Source: Methyloversatilis sp. XJ19-49 (GTDB lineage Bacteria > Pseudomonadota > Gammaproteobacteria > Burkholderiales > Rhodocyclaceae). From it: a stretch of DNA of 64,000 bases. Below are positions 1 through 9,700 of this stretch, piece by piece. Within the stretch, counting starts at the first letter, position 1, and the number at the start of each line of letters is the position of its first letter. The stretch lies in contig NZ_JANINI010000001.1 in the NCBI RefSeq assembly GCF_024580145.1, forward strand, positions 445,803 to 509,802, read 5' to 3'. Made by a program: the position numbers and the translations under genes. Below the pieces are notes generated by a model, which was not told the origin of the DNA, did not search any database, and worked only from the letters and a program-made list of their open reading frames with translations.

Positions 1-1
1 C

Positions 2-607
2 GGGCGCCCGTTGCGCCACATTCCTGCAGCCGAGCTGGCCACGCTGCGCGCGGTGCACGCCCAGCACCAGCGCAGCGATCTCGACTACACCGCGCAGCAG
101 GTGGTCGCCCTCGGCCGCTTCCCGCATCACGGCGGCCGGCCGGGTGCCGACGACCGCGCCATCGCGCGTGCCGCGATGGCGCTGACCGGCTGCGAGGTGA
201 TGGCCGATCGGCTGTGCAGCACATTGTCCGGCGGCGAGCAGGCGCGCGTGCATCTGGCGCGCGCACTGGCACAGATCTGGCGCGGCACGCCCGGCGAACA
301 TTTCCTGCTGCTCGATGAACCGGTCGCCGCCCTGGACATCGCCTGGCAGCACCGCGTGCTGGCCTGCGCGCGCGATCGCGCGCACAGCCGCATGACCGGC
401 GTGCTGGCCATCGTGCACGACCTCAATTTCGCCGCCCGTTATGCCGACCGTCTGGTATTGCTGGCCGACGGCCGCATCCGGGCCGACGGTGCGCCGTTCG
501 AAGTGCTGCAGTCGGCCGCGCTGGCGGACGCCTTCGGACTCGATTGCCGCGTCTGGATCGACCCGCAGACCTCACGCCCGCTGCTGATGGCCGAGCCGGC
601 CGCCTGA
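2..607 (+). CDS. hmuV: Haem ABC transporter ATP-binding protein HmuV (5' partial)
   Basis: C-terminal part of an ABC ATPase of the haemin-importer type, which would hydrolyse ATP on the cytoplasmic side of a HmuU-like permease. The frame is open to the left edge, so the true start and the Walker A loop lie outside the window; the TTG at 11 is just an internal codon. Visible are the ABC signature LSGGEQARVH, Walker B LLLDEPVAALD and the H-loop histidine in AIVHDLNF. The neighbouring iron genes support haem or siderophore import. A FecE-type siderophore or cobalamin ATPase is the alternative. It converges on the feo operon with only 7 bp between stops, and no terminator hairpin is evident there. 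Confidence 0.8.
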   Translation, partial: GRPLRHIPAAELATLRAVHAQHQRSDLDYTAQQVVALGRFPHHGGRPGADDRAIARAAMALTGCEVMADRLCSTLSGGEQARVHLARALAQIWRGTPGEHFLLLDEPVAALDIAWQHRVLACARDRAHSRMTGVLAIVHDLNFAARYADRLVLLADGRIRADGAPFEVLQSAALADAFGLDCRVWIDPQTSRPLLMAEPAA

Positions 608-614
608 CGCGCAC

Positions 615-812
615 TCAGCGGCGTGACGCGCGCCCCGGGCACTGACGGCAGCCATGGCAGCCGTCATCTCCTCCATCGCCGGCCGAGTCTGCATCCGGAT
701 TGCTTTCCGACTCGGCAGGCGGACTCAGCCGCGCCCGGGCGACGCGCATCACCTTCCACGCGGCCAGACCGACGATCACCAGCGCCAGCAGATCGGTCAC
801 GGAAAGGATCAT
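615..812 (-). CDS. FeoB-associated Cys-rich membrane protein
   Basis: 65-residue protein with one N-terminal membrane helix (about residues 3-20, LLALVIVGLAAW) followed by a polar, acidic tail that ends in a Cys cluster, CHGCRQC. This layout matches the small FeoB-associated Cys-rich proteins often encoded directly after feoB, which are proposed to help ferrous iron transfer at the membrane. The ATG overlaps the feoB stop by 4 bp (ATGA), so translation is probably coupled. Longer upstream starts in this frame would lie inside feoB and are rejected. Assignment rests on the Cys cluster, topology and position; no catalytic motif is present. Confidence 0.75.
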   Translation of the reverse strand: MILSVTDLLALVIVGLAAWKVMRVARARLSPPAESESNPDADSAGDGGDDGCHGCRQCPGRASRR

Positions 813-2677
813 GGGCAGCAGGCCAGCGCGATGCGGTAGGTGACGAACGAGGCCGCATACGCCAGCGCGAACAGATAGCCGGCCATCAGGAGCGGCGCGC
901 TCCAGCCGCCGGTTTCGCGCCGTACCGTGGCGAGCGTGGACAGGCACTGCGGCGCGAACACATACCAGGCGAGCAGCGACAGCGCGGTCGGCAGACTCCA
1001 GCCGGCGACGATCAACGGCACCAGGGCCTGCGCGGTATCGTCGGCCGTGGCCGACAGCGCATAGACGGTGCCGAGCGCACTGACGGCGACTTCACGCGCC
1101 GCCATGCCGGGCACCAGCGCCACCGCGATCTGCCAGTTGAAGCCGATCGGCTCGAACAGCGGCAGCAGGAAATGGCCGAGCCGGCCCGCGAAGCTGTATT
1201 CGATCGGCGCACCTGCGAAGTCAGCCGGCGCGCCCGGAAAGCTGGCCAGAAACCACAGCAGCACGGTGAGCGCGAGAATGATGCCGCCAACCCGCTGCAG
1301 GAATATGAGCACGCGCTGCCACAGGCCGATCGCCAGATTGCGCAGCGACGGCCAGTGGTAGTCCGGCAGTTCCATCAGCAGCGTGTGCTGCCGGTCTTTC
1401 GAGCCAAGCCGCTTGAGCAGCCAGGCCACCAACACGGCCGACACGATGCCCGCGAGATAGAGCGCGAACAGCACCAGCCCCTGCAGTTCGAGTCCGCCGG
1501 CCACGCGGCGCGCCGGAATGAAGGCGCCGATCAGCAGCGCATACACCGGCAGCCGGGCGGAGCAGGTCATCAGCGGCGCAATCATGATGGTCACCCAGCG
1601 GTCACGCGGATTCTGGATGGTGCGCGTGGCCATGATGCCGGGAATGGCGCAGGCAAAGCTCGACAGCAACGGAATGAAGGCTCGCCCGGACAAGCCGACA
1701 CCGCCCATCAGCCGATCGAGCAGGAAGGCGGCGCGCGGCAGGTAGCCGGACTCCTCCAGCACCAGGATGAAGAAGAACAGGATGACGATCTGCGGCAGGA
1801 ACACCAGCACGCCGCCCAGTCCGGCAATCAGTCCGTCGGCCAGCAGGCTGCGCAGCAGGCCGTCCGGCAGCACACGGCCGACGGCATCGCCGAGGAGTGC
1901 CGTGGCCGATTCGATCCAGCCCATCGGCGCTTCGGCCCACGCGAACACGGCCTGGAAGATCAGGAACAGCAGCGCGAACAGCAGCAGCGGACCGACCAGT
2001 GGATGCAGCAGCACACGGTCGGCGCGATCGGTGAAGGCGTGCGCCGGCACGCGATCGAGGCCCAGCGTCGTCAGGATGTCCTTCACCTGCCGGTAGTCAT
2101 CAGCCACGCTGCCGGCGGAGGCTGCGGGCGGCGCCGAAGGCAGCGCCGCATCGAGCAAGCTGAACAGCGCATCGGCACCGCCGCCGCGTACCGCGACGGT
2201 CGATACGACCGGGACGCCAAGTGCGCGCGACAGCGCCTCGACATCGACATCGACACCGCGCGCCCGTGCGATGTCGGTCATGTTGAGCACGACGACCAGC
2301 GGCAGACCGAGCCGTCGCAGGCCCAGCACGAGCCGGAGCTGGCGCGCCAGCTGGGTCGCATCGACCACCGCCAGCACCAGATCGGGGCGACGCTCACCCG
2401 GCAGCCGGCCGGCGAGCACATCGCAGGTCACCTGTTCATCCGGTGAATTCGGCGCCAGGCTGTAGGTGCCGGGCAGGTCGAGCACCGCCAGGCGTCTGCC
2501 GGCCGGCGTACGCAGCCAGCCTTCCTTGCGCTCGACCGTGACGCCGGCGTAATTGGCCACCTTCTGGTGACTGCCGGTCAGCAGATTGAACAGCGCCGTC
2601 TTGCCGCAATTCGGATTTCCCACCAGCGCCAGCATGGGCGGTGCCAGGCGGCTACTGTCGATGGGCAGTGCGCTCAT
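809..2677 (-). CDS. feoB: Ferrous iron transporter FeoB
   Basis: Inner-membrane GTPase-permease for Fe2+ import, 622 residues. The N-terminal G domain shows G1 GNPNCGKT (about 20-27), G3 DLPG (67-70) and G4 NMTD (132-135). The rest is a polytopic region with two Gate-like repeats, including the segment SSFACAIPGIMATR. The ATG is chosen because it precedes the G1 motif by the usual distance and overlaps the feoA stop by one base (TGATG); a longer frame upstream runs through feoA. The protein is shorter than the roughly 770 residues of E. coli FeoB but keeps G domain and core. It sits in feoA-feoB-Cys-rich order. Confidence 0.95.
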   Translation of the reverse strand: MSALPIDSSRLAPPMLALVGNPNCGKTALFNLLTGSHQKVANYAGVTVERKEGWLRTPAGRRLAVLDLPGTYSLAPNSPDEQVTCDVLAGRLPGERRPDLVLAVVDATQLARQLRLVLGLRRLGLPLVVVLNMTDIARARGVDVDVEALSRALGVPVVSTVAVRGGGADALFSLLDAALPSAPPAASAGSVADDYRQVKDILTTLGLDRVPAHAFTDRADRVLLHPLVGPLLLFALLFLIFQAVFAWAEAPMGWIESATALLGDAVGRVLPDGLLRSLLADGLIAGLGGVLVFLPQIVILFFFILVLEESGYLPRAAFLLDRLMGGVGLSGRAFIPLLSSFACAIPGIMATRTIQNPRDRWVTIMIAPLMTCSARLPVYALLIGAFIPARRVAGGLELQGLVLFALYLAGIVSAVLVAWLLKRLGSKDRQHTLLMELPDYHWPSLRNLAIGLWQRVLIFLQRVGGIILALTVLLWFLASFPGAPADFAGAPIEYSFAGRLGHFLLPLFEPIGFNWQIAVALVPGMAAREVAVSALGTVYALSATADDTAQALVPLIVAGWSLPTALSLLAWYVFAPQCLSTLATVRRETGGWSAPLLMAGYLFALAYAASFVTYRIALACCP

Positions 2678-2943
2678 CACGCACCGTGCCTGGCGGCGAC
2701 GCGTACGCAGGCGGCTTCGATGCGGCGCAGTGCAAAGGTCGATGCGCCGATGCGCACGGCCAGCGGCTCGCCCCCCGGTTGCCCCCGGCGCAGCACGCAC
2801 ACCGGTTCTCCCTCCATGAAGCCCAGCTCGCGCAGGCGCGTCTGCAGATCCGGCAGTCCGGCACGGTCGTCCAGACCGATCACCACCATCGGCGCGCCGG
2901 TCTCGGCATCGCTCAGGCGCAGTTCATTCTCAGGCAGGGTCAT
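2677..2943 (-). CDS. feoA: Ferrous iron transport protein FeoA
   Basis: Small cytoplasmic SH3-like protein of 88 residues, the usual partner of FeoB. The LQTRLRELGFMEGEPVCVLR stretch, with its ELGF and hydrophobic strand pattern, is typical of FeoA, as is the basic C-terminal part. It is the first gene of the feo operon and its stop overlaps the feoB start by one base, implying coupled translation. FeoA is thought to modulate FeoB GTPase or transport activity. The upstream region is shared with a divergent siderophore receptor and holds a Fur-like box. Confidence 0.9.
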   Translation of the reverse strand: MTLPENELRLSDAETGAPMVVIGLDDRAGLPDLQTRLRELGFMEGEPVCVLRRGQPGGEPLAVRIGASTFALRRIEAACVRVAARHGA

Positions 2944-3134
2944 TCAGGGCATCCGGATCCGGGCGCAGACGACATGCGCAGGTTGCACAGTGTGCGGCGA
3001 AGCGCACCATTCTGGCGCGTTTCGGGCGCCCCCTGGCGAATGACGCAAACGGGAGACCCGGATGGATGGCGGCCGCGCCGCCGACGCCGATCGGTGAAGT
3101 GTTGCGCTCACGCACCAGATGATTACAACGCTAA

Positions 3135-3163
3135 TTGTAACAAGAATCATTCTCGATTATAGT
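3135..3163 (+). promoter_or_regulatory. Sigma-70-like promoter of the siderophore receptor
   Basis: TTGTAA (3135-3140) and TATAGT (3158-3163) are spaced by 17 bp, a good sigma-70 fit in an otherwise GC-rich genome. It points to the receptor gene, with its start codon about 100 bp downstream. The spacer carries the Fur-like box, so repression by promoter occlusion is expected. Inference from sequence only. Confidence 0.55.
3141..3159. promoter_or_regulatory. Putative Fur box
   Basis: The core AGAATcATTCT is an 11-bp palindrome, and the reverse strand reads GAGAATGATTCTTG, close to one half plus spacer of the Fur consensus GATAATGATAATCATTATC. It lies between the -35 and -10 of the receptor promoter and in the divergent region to feoA, as expected for an iron-responsive operator. 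Confidence 0.6.
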
Positions 3164-3263
3164 CCGCTCCGCGTCGCTGCCGGGTGTTTTCACCGGACAG
3201 ACCGCGGACCAGCCAGCCCCTCTGCAAGCCAGTCCCGACAACTTCACTCCAGGACTGACTCAG

Positions 3264-5468
3264 ATGACCCGCACTCCCCCGCAGCAGCCGCTGTCGCTGG
3301 CGGCCGCCATGCTGATGGCGCTGTCGACCGGCAATGTCGCCCAGGCACAACAGACGACCCCCGTACTGCCAGAAGTTCAGGTAAGCGACACGCGTGAACG
3401 CCCGAATTCGCCAAACAACGGATACCAGTCGGGCATCGTCCGCTCGGCCAGGACGAATCAGCTGTCCAAGGACATTCCGCAGGCGATCACCACCGTGACC
3501 GAACAGCTCATGCTGGACAGCAACTCCGACACGATGAAGAACGCGCTGCGCCATGTGGCCGGCCTCACCTTCAATTCGGGCGAAGGCGGCCGCATCGGCG
3601 ACAACATCATGCTGCGCGGCTTCTATTCCTTCGGCGACCTCTATCTGGACGGCATCCGCGACGTCGCCCAGTACAACCGCGAAGTGTTTCACGTCGAGCA
3701 GATCGATGTGCTGCGCGGCTCGGCCGCGATGCTGTTCGGCCGCGGTCAGGCCGGCGGCGTCATCAACCGCGTCAGCAAGCAGCCGGGGCTGGTCGATCGC
3801 ACCGAAGTGTCGGCCACAGTCGGCAGCTACGAGTACGGTCGTGTCACGGCGGATGTGAACAAGGTGCTCGGTGAAAACATGGCATTTCGCATCAGCGCGA
3901 TGAAGACCGATGCCGAAAGCTCGCGCAATGGCGTCGAATCGGACCGCGAAGGCATCGCGCCGACGCTGCGCTGGGGTATCGGCACCGCCAACGAATTCTC
4001 GATCGGTCACCTCTACTACACGACGAAGAACGTGCCCGACTACGGCGTACCTTTCGTCGCCCGTCCGGGCACCCTCACCCGCTCGCAGGTCACCCGCTCG
4101 CCACTCGATGTTTCGGCCAGCCGCTTCTACGGCACGTCGTCCGATTACGAGCAGAACGACACCAACATCACCACCGGCATCTGGACGCACCGTTTTTCGT
4201 CCGACACCGAACTGCGCACCGTTGCCCGCTACGCGGACTACAAGCGCGATCTTTGGGGCGTTGCGCCACGCCTCGCCGGCGGCACGACCACCGCCACACT
4301 GAACGACGCCACAGTCATCAACCGCGGTCGTCAGGCGCGCGGCGGAGAGGAAAACACCTACACGCTGCAGAGCGACCTGACGACAAAGTTCGAGCTGGCA
4401 GGCATGAAGCACGAAGCCCTTCTCGGACTCGAACTGCTGCGCGAAAAGGCGAATCGCTGGTCTTACACCTCGGTCAACGTCACCGCGCCTGCCACGACGG
4501 TCGGCAACCCCGACCCGGATGTGGCGGTGCCGGCCGCCTACGGCAACCGCGTCCGGTTCAATCCTGCGGGTTATGAAGGCGACTCCATCGGCGTCTATGC
4601 GCAGGACCAGATCGAATTCATTCCGAACTGGAAGCTGTTGCTCGGACTGCGTCATGACCACATGGACGCCGATTACCACACGTTGAATTCGACGACGCTG
4701 GCGTCGACCGCCTTCAACCTGAAGTACAGCGAATGGAGCTATCGCAGCGGCCTGCTGTTCCAGCCGAGCGATGTCGAAACCTACTACTTTGCGTGGAGCG
4801 ATTCGTTCAACCCGACGGCCGACCTGTACCAGCTGAACAACGGCATCCGCTATGACGCCGAGCGCAGCCGCACGGTGGAACTGGGCACCAAGTGGGAACT
4901 GCTCGACGGTGCGCTGTCGCTGCGTACCGCGCTGTACCGCGCCACCAAGTTCAACGAACGCAACACCGACCTCGAACAGGCGAACACCGCCGTGCTGTCG
5001 AAGGAGCGCCACACCGACGGCTTCGAGATCGAGGCGGCCGGCCGCATCACGCCGCAGTGGGACGTGTTTGGCGGCATTGCATTGATGCGGGCGGAAATCG
5101 ACGAAGTGTTCGCGGCGAACAACCCGAACATCCTGGGCCTGCGCCCGCGCAACACACCGCGCTATACCGGCAATCTGTGGACCACCTACCGCATCACCCC
5201 AGCCTGGCGTGTCGGCGGCGGCATCGAGGCCAAGGGCAACCGTCTTGCCTACGGCACCGGCGGCACCGCCCCGGTCGCCATCGCACAAGCGCCGAGCTTC
5301 GTGCGCGCCGACCTGATGCTGGCCTACGAACAGCGGCGCTACGATGTTCGTCTGAACGTGCTCAACGTCTTCAACAAGCGCTATTACGAGGCGCTGTACG
5401 AAAACGGCGGCTTCGCCGTGCCGGGCACCGAACGTGCCATTCAGCTGACGGTTGCCGTGAGGTACTGA
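3264..5468 (+). CDS. TonB-dependent siderophore receptor
   Basis: Outer-membrane receptor of 734 residues for ferric-siderophore uptake, energised by TonB-ExbBD. An N-terminal signal peptide ending near AQA (about residue 28) is followed by a plug domain (about 60-170; RGFYSFGDLYLDGIRD and VEQIDVLRGSAAMLFGRG) and a 22-strand-type barrel to the C terminus, which ends in an aromatic residue (AVRY). The plug resembles catecholate receptors of the Fiu/FhuE group, but the ligand cannot be read from sequence. It is divergent from feoAB behind a Fur-like box and is followed by a terminator hairpin. Confidence 0.9.
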   Translation: MTRTPPQQPLSLAAAMLMALSTGNVAQAQQTTPVLPEVQVSDTRERPNSPNNGYQSGIVRSARTNQLSKDIPQAITTVTEQLMLDSNSDTMKNALRHVAGLTFNSGEGGRIGDNIMLRGFYSFGDLYLDGIRDVAQYNREVFHVEQIDVLRGSAAMLFGRGQAGGVINRVSKQPGLVDRTEVSATVGSYEYGRVTADVNKVLGENMAFRISAMKTDAESSRNGVESDREGIAPTLRWGIGTANEFSIGHLYYTTKNVPDYGVPFVARPGTLTRSQVTRSPLDVSASRFYGTSSDYEQNDTNITTGIWTHRFSSDTELRTVARYADYKRDLWGVAPRLAGGTTTATLNDATVINRGRQARGGEENTYTLQSDLTTKFELAGMKHEALLGLELLREKANRWSYTSVNVTAPATTVGNPDPDVAVPAAYGNRVRFNPAGYEGDSIGVYAQDQIEFIPNWKLLLGLRHDHMDADYHTLNSTTLASTAFNLKYSEWSYRSGLLFQPSDVETYYFAWSDSFNPTADLYQLNNGIRYDAERSRTVELGTKWELLDGALSLRTALYRATKFNERNTDLEQANTAVLSKERHTDGFEIEAAGRITPQWDVFGGIALMRAEIDEVFAANNPNILGLRPRNTPRYTGNLWTTYRITPAWRVGGGIEAKGNRLAYGTGGTAPVAIAQAPSFVRADLMLAYEQRRYDVRLNVLNVFNKRYYEALYENGGFAVPGTERAIQLTVAVRY

Positions 5469-5483
5469 GCTGCCGGGAACAGT

Positions 5484-5528
5484 GAAGCCGGGGCGGTGGT
5501 CTGCGGACTGCCGGCCCGGCTTTTTTTC
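5484..5528 (+). terminator. Rho-independent terminator after the siderophore receptor
   Basis: AAGCCGGG (5484-5491) pairs with CCCGGCTT (5515-5522), followed by a T-run to 5528. It starts 15 bp after the receptor stop and ends just before the convergent DUF457 gene. Confidence 0.7.
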
Positions 5529-5530
5529 GT

Positions 5531-6607
5531 TCAGCGACCGCTCAACCTGCGCCAGCCCGCCAGCGTCCGTTCAACCAACGCCCATCCGGAGCCGCTCTCG
5601 CACAATCCATAGCGGAATGGCAGGCTGTCGCGCCCGGGTGTCTCGAAGCGCAGGTCGCGAAAGCTGACGCAGGCGCCATCTGCTGAGCCACCGACACTGT
5701 CAAGCACCGGAAACATCGCAAACCAGCGGAAGACCGCGAAGTCCGGCGCTGACCAGACGGCGCGCACCTGTTCCCGCAGTTCGCCCTGTCCGCCATTTCC
5801 GAAACGTTCGCGCACCTGCCACTGCGCCATCGCCACCGGCCGGTAATGCGACGAGAAGCGACGGATGAGGTTGTCGTCCGGCCCGGCTTCCAGGGTTTCA
5901 GTGCGCCGTGTATTGATGTGTGCGATGTGGAAGCGCTCGCCGTCGTCGATCACCGCGGTCCAGTTGAAAGGCGAAGCCGGACGGGGAATCGCGTCGATCG
6001 CGACCGCGGCGATGCCCTGCTCCGCAGCATGGCGCCGCGCGGCGTCGATGGCTTCCGACTTTCCGACTGCGCCGACGCCGATCCATGCGCACACCGCCAC
6101 CAGCCCGAATGCGGCCGGTGCGCGGCTGCGCCGCCACAGCGCGCTCGCGGCCAGACCGGCAATCAGCAGCCCGGTCAGCGGCAGATCGATGATGAAGGTG
6201 GTGCCCCAGCCGAAACGTCGGTCGGAGAAGGGGGCCAGAATCATCGTGCCGAACTGCGTGATCAGGTCGCCCAGAATGTGGATGCCGATGCCGGCACACA
6301 CCACGGCGTAGAAGGACCGCCAGTCGATGCCCGGCGCGCGCATTTTCGGCACCCGCGCAAGCAGCCAGGCGATCAGCAGCCCCCACAGCGGCAGCAGCAC
6401 GATGGAGTGGGTCACACCGCGATGGCCGCGCAGATAGGTGAGCTCCGACACATAGCCGAGCACGAAATCGAGATCGGGAAAGGTCGCGGCCGCGGCGCCG
6501 GCGACGACCATCTGCCACGGTTTCGGCCCCCGATGTGCCGGGTCGGGCGGGCGGGCAATCAAGCGTCCGAGCAGTGCGCCGGACAGGGCGTGCGTGAGCG
6601 TATCCAA
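5531..6607 (-). CDS. Metal-dependent hydrolase-like membrane protein (DUF457/YdjM type)
   Basis: 358-residue integral membrane protein. N-terminal motifs DTLTHALSG, FPDLDFVLGY, HRGVTHS and HILGDLITQFG give the conserved His/Asp pattern of the DUF457 family, annotated as membrane-bound metal-dependent hydrolases of unknown substrate. Several hydrophobic helices fill residues 20-200; the C-terminal 150 residues are soluble. I chose TTG at 6607 because it directly precedes DTLTHALSG and follows a CAGGA-like ribosome site; a longer frame to 6724 has no site and an unrelated N terminus. The reaction is unknown. Confidence 0.75.
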   Translation of the reverse strand: MDTLTHALSGALLGRLIARPPDPAHRGPKPWQMVVAGAAAATFPDLDFVLGYVSELTYLRGHRGVTHSIVLLPLWGLLIAWLLARVPKMRAPGIDWRSFYAVVCAGIGIHILGDLITQFGTMILAPFSDRRFGWGTTFIIDLPLTGLLIAGLAASALWRRSRAPAAFGLVAVCAWIGVGAVGKSEAIDAARRHAAEQGIAAVAIDAIPRPASPFNWTAVIDDGERFHIAHINTRRTETLEAGPDDNLIRRFSSHYRPVAMAQWQVRERFGNGGQGELREQVRAVWSAPDFAVFRWFAMFPVLDSVGGSADGACVSFRDLRFETPGRDSLPFRYGLCESGSGWALVERTLAGWRRLSGR

Positions 6608-6771
6608 GAGTCGTCCTGAACAGGAGGTGATGTGGCGGACCGGCGAAAGTTCTGTCCGGGCAGGAATGCGGACTGCCGGTGGACGGTTATCGGCGCATAT
6701 CGTTTCCGGTCTGGCGCAGTGCACAACCGGCGGACGTATAATGCCTCCCCGAACCTCTACACGGCTTGTTG

Positions 6772-9700
6772 ATGGAATCCGCCACCGCGCTCATCGATTT
6801 GCAAGCTTCGCGCGAACCTACCCGACTGCGCGAAATACCGTACAACTACACCTCGCTGTCCGATCGCGAAATCGTCATCCGGCTGCTGGGGGCGCCCCTG
6901 TGGGACACCCTGGCCAGCCTGCGCGGCGAACGTCTGACCGGCCGCTCCGCGCGCATGCTGTACGAGGTGCTGGGCGACATCTGGGTCGTGCAGCGCAACC
7001 CGTATCTCGAAGACGACCTGCTCGACAATCCGAAGCGGCAGGCTGCGCTGGTCGGTGCAATGCACCATCGACTGGGCGAAATCGAACAGCGCCGCCAGCG
7101 CAGCGGTGATGCGGCAGCGCTGGAACGCGATCGCAAGGTGGGCGAGTTGCTGGTGGCCGCGCGCGCCGCAGTGGACGCCTTCGCGGCGCATTTCGCCACC
7201 GTGCGCGAACTGCGCCGGCGCATCGTCAAGGTGCTCGGCCGCCACACGCGCGAAGCGAACATCGCCTTCGACGGTCTGGCCCGCGTGTCGCACGTGACCG
7301 ACGCCACCGACTGGCGGGTCGAATATCCGATGGTCGTGCTGTATCCGGATACCGAAGATGAAATCGCGCCGCTGGTACGTGGCTGCATCGAACTCGGGCT
7401 GACCATCATCCCGCGCGGCGGCGGCACGGGCTACACCGGCAGCGCGGTGCCGCTGACCGCGACGTCGGCGGTCATCAACACCGAAAAGCTGATCGATATC
7501 GGAGCGGTCGAATCGACCGTACTTCCCGGTCTGGCTACGCCCTACGCCACCATCCGCACCGGCGCCGGCGTGGTCACGCGACGCGTGATGGACGCAGCGG
7601 AACACGCCGGACTGGTATTCGCCTGCGATCCGACATCGGCCGACGCCTCGTGCATCGGCGGCAACATCGCGACCAATGCGGGCGGCAAGAAGGCCGTTCT
7701 GTGGGGTACCGCGCTCGACAACCTCGCGAGCTGGCGCATGGTCGATGCCGATGGCTTTCCGCTCGAAGTGACGCGGCTCGATCACAACCTCGGGAAGATC
7801 CATGACGCGGCGCGCGTGCGCTTCGCCATCCAGCACTTCGAGGCGGACGGCAGAACGCCGCGCGGCGACGCCGAAACGCTCGAAGTGCCGGGCGCGCGCT
7901 TTCGCAAGGAAGGGCTGGGCAAGGACGTCACCGACAAATTCCTGTCCGGCCTGCCCGGTGTGCAGAAGGAAGGGTGCGACGGCCTGATCACCAGCGCGCG
8001 CTGGATCCTGCACAAGCTGCCGCCGGTCACCCGCACCGTCTGTCTGGAATTCTTCGGTCAGGTGCGCGAGGCGGTGCCGGCGATCGTCGAAATCAAGGAT
8101 TACCTCGACGCCCTGCCCAAGGCCGGCAAGGCGCGCGTGCTGCTCGCCGGCCTGGAACACCTGGACGAGCGCTACGTGCGCGCGGTCGGCTATGCGACCA
8201 AGGCGCGCCGACACGGCCGGCCGAAGATGGTGCTGATCGGCGACATCGTCGGCGACGACGAAACGACGGTCATGGCCGCCGCGTCGGAAGTCGTGCGCCT
8301 GTGCAATCAGCGTGGTGCCGAAGGCTTCATCGCGGTGTCGGCCGAATCGCGCAAGACCTTCTGGCTCGACCGCGCTCGCACCGCTGCCATCGCACGCCAC
8401 ACCAACGCGTTCAAGATCAACGAAGACGTCGTGATTCCGCTGCCGCGCATGGGTGACTACTGCGACGGCATCGAACGCATCAACATCGAACTGTCGATCG
8501 CCAGCAAGCTGCGCTTCTGCGATGCGCTGGTGACGCTGCTGCGCGGCGAGCTGCCGCTGCACGCGGGTGATGCCAACATCGACGCCGACCAGCTGCTCGG
8601 CGACCGCCGCACGCAGGCGCTGCAGCAGGTGGCCGCGGTGCGCGGACGCTGGCAGTGGCTGCGCGACAACCTCGACATGCCGCTGGAGCGGGCCGAAGCG
8701 ATCATTCTTTCGCTCGGCGTCGAAGTCGGTCCGCTGCTCAACCGGGCGGCGTCGCCGACGCTGTTCCACCGGCTGCAGGACTATTCGGTGCGCGTGTCGT
8801 GGAAGCGCGAATTGAAGCCGCTGCTGGAAGAGATTTTCGACGGTGCGATGTACCGGCCCATCCTGGAACGCATCGAGGCGGAGCAGAAAGCGGTGCTGCG
8901 CAGCCGGGTGTTCGTCGCGCTGCACATGCATGCCGGCGACGGCAATGTGCACACCAACATCCCGGTGAATTCCGACAACTACGACATGCTGCAGGAAGCC
9001 AATGCGGCGGTCGCCCGCATCATGGCGCTGGCGCGTTCGCTCGGCGGCGTCATTTCGGGCGAGCACGGCATCGGCATCACCAAGCTGGAATTCCTGACCG
9101 ACGACGAACTGGCACCCTTCATCGACTACAAGCGGCGCGTCGATCCGGATGGCCATTTCAACGCCGGCAAACTGCTGCCCGGCGGCGACCTCACACGCGC
9201 CTACACGCCGTCATTCTCGCTGCTCGGCACCGAATCGCTGATCATGGAAATGAGCGACGTCGGCCAGATCGCCACGTCGATCAAGGACTGCCTGCGCTGC
9301 GGCAAGTGCAAGCCGGTGTGTTCGACCCATGTGCCGCGCGCCAACCTGCTGTACTCGCCGCGCAACAAGATTCTCGCCACCTCGCTGCTGATCGAAGCCT
9401 TCCTGTATGAGGAACAGACGCGGCGCGGCGTGTCGCTACGTCACTTCGACGAATTCAGCGACGTCGCCGACCACTGCACCGTGTGTCACAAGTGCGCCAA
9501 TCCCTGTCCGGTCGACATCGACTTCGGCGACGTGTCGATCGCCATGCGCAACGCCTTGCGCAAGCAGGGCAAGCGCAAGTTCAATCCGGGCACGGCCGCG
9601 TCGATGGCCTTCCTGAACGCCACCGATCCGGCCACCATCAAGGCGCTGCGCGTGGCGATGATGGGCGTCGGCTACAAGGCGCAGCGACTCGGCCACACGG

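Larger units (their letters stand above)
2944..3263. other. Divergent intergenic region feoA / siderophore receptor
   Basis: This 320-bp gene-free stretch separates the divergent feo operon and the TonB-dependent receptor. The half near the receptor is AT-rich and carries the promoter and Fur-like box listed separately. The half nearer feoA (2944-3118) is GC-rich and shows no feature I can support; open frames through it have no recognisable product. Confidence 0.6.

Noticed and set aside
623-2446. Open frame of 607 codons opposite feoB
   Set aside because: Gln/Arg/His-rich shadow; feoB on the other strand has all its G motifs.
3147-5288. Open frame of 713 codons opposite the TonB-dependent receptor
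   Set aside because: Antisense shadow; it also runs through the promoter region.
6757-9156. Open frame of 799 codons opposite the flavin/Fe-S oxidoreductase
   Set aside because: Mirror frame of a strongly conserved gene, with no recognisable motif.
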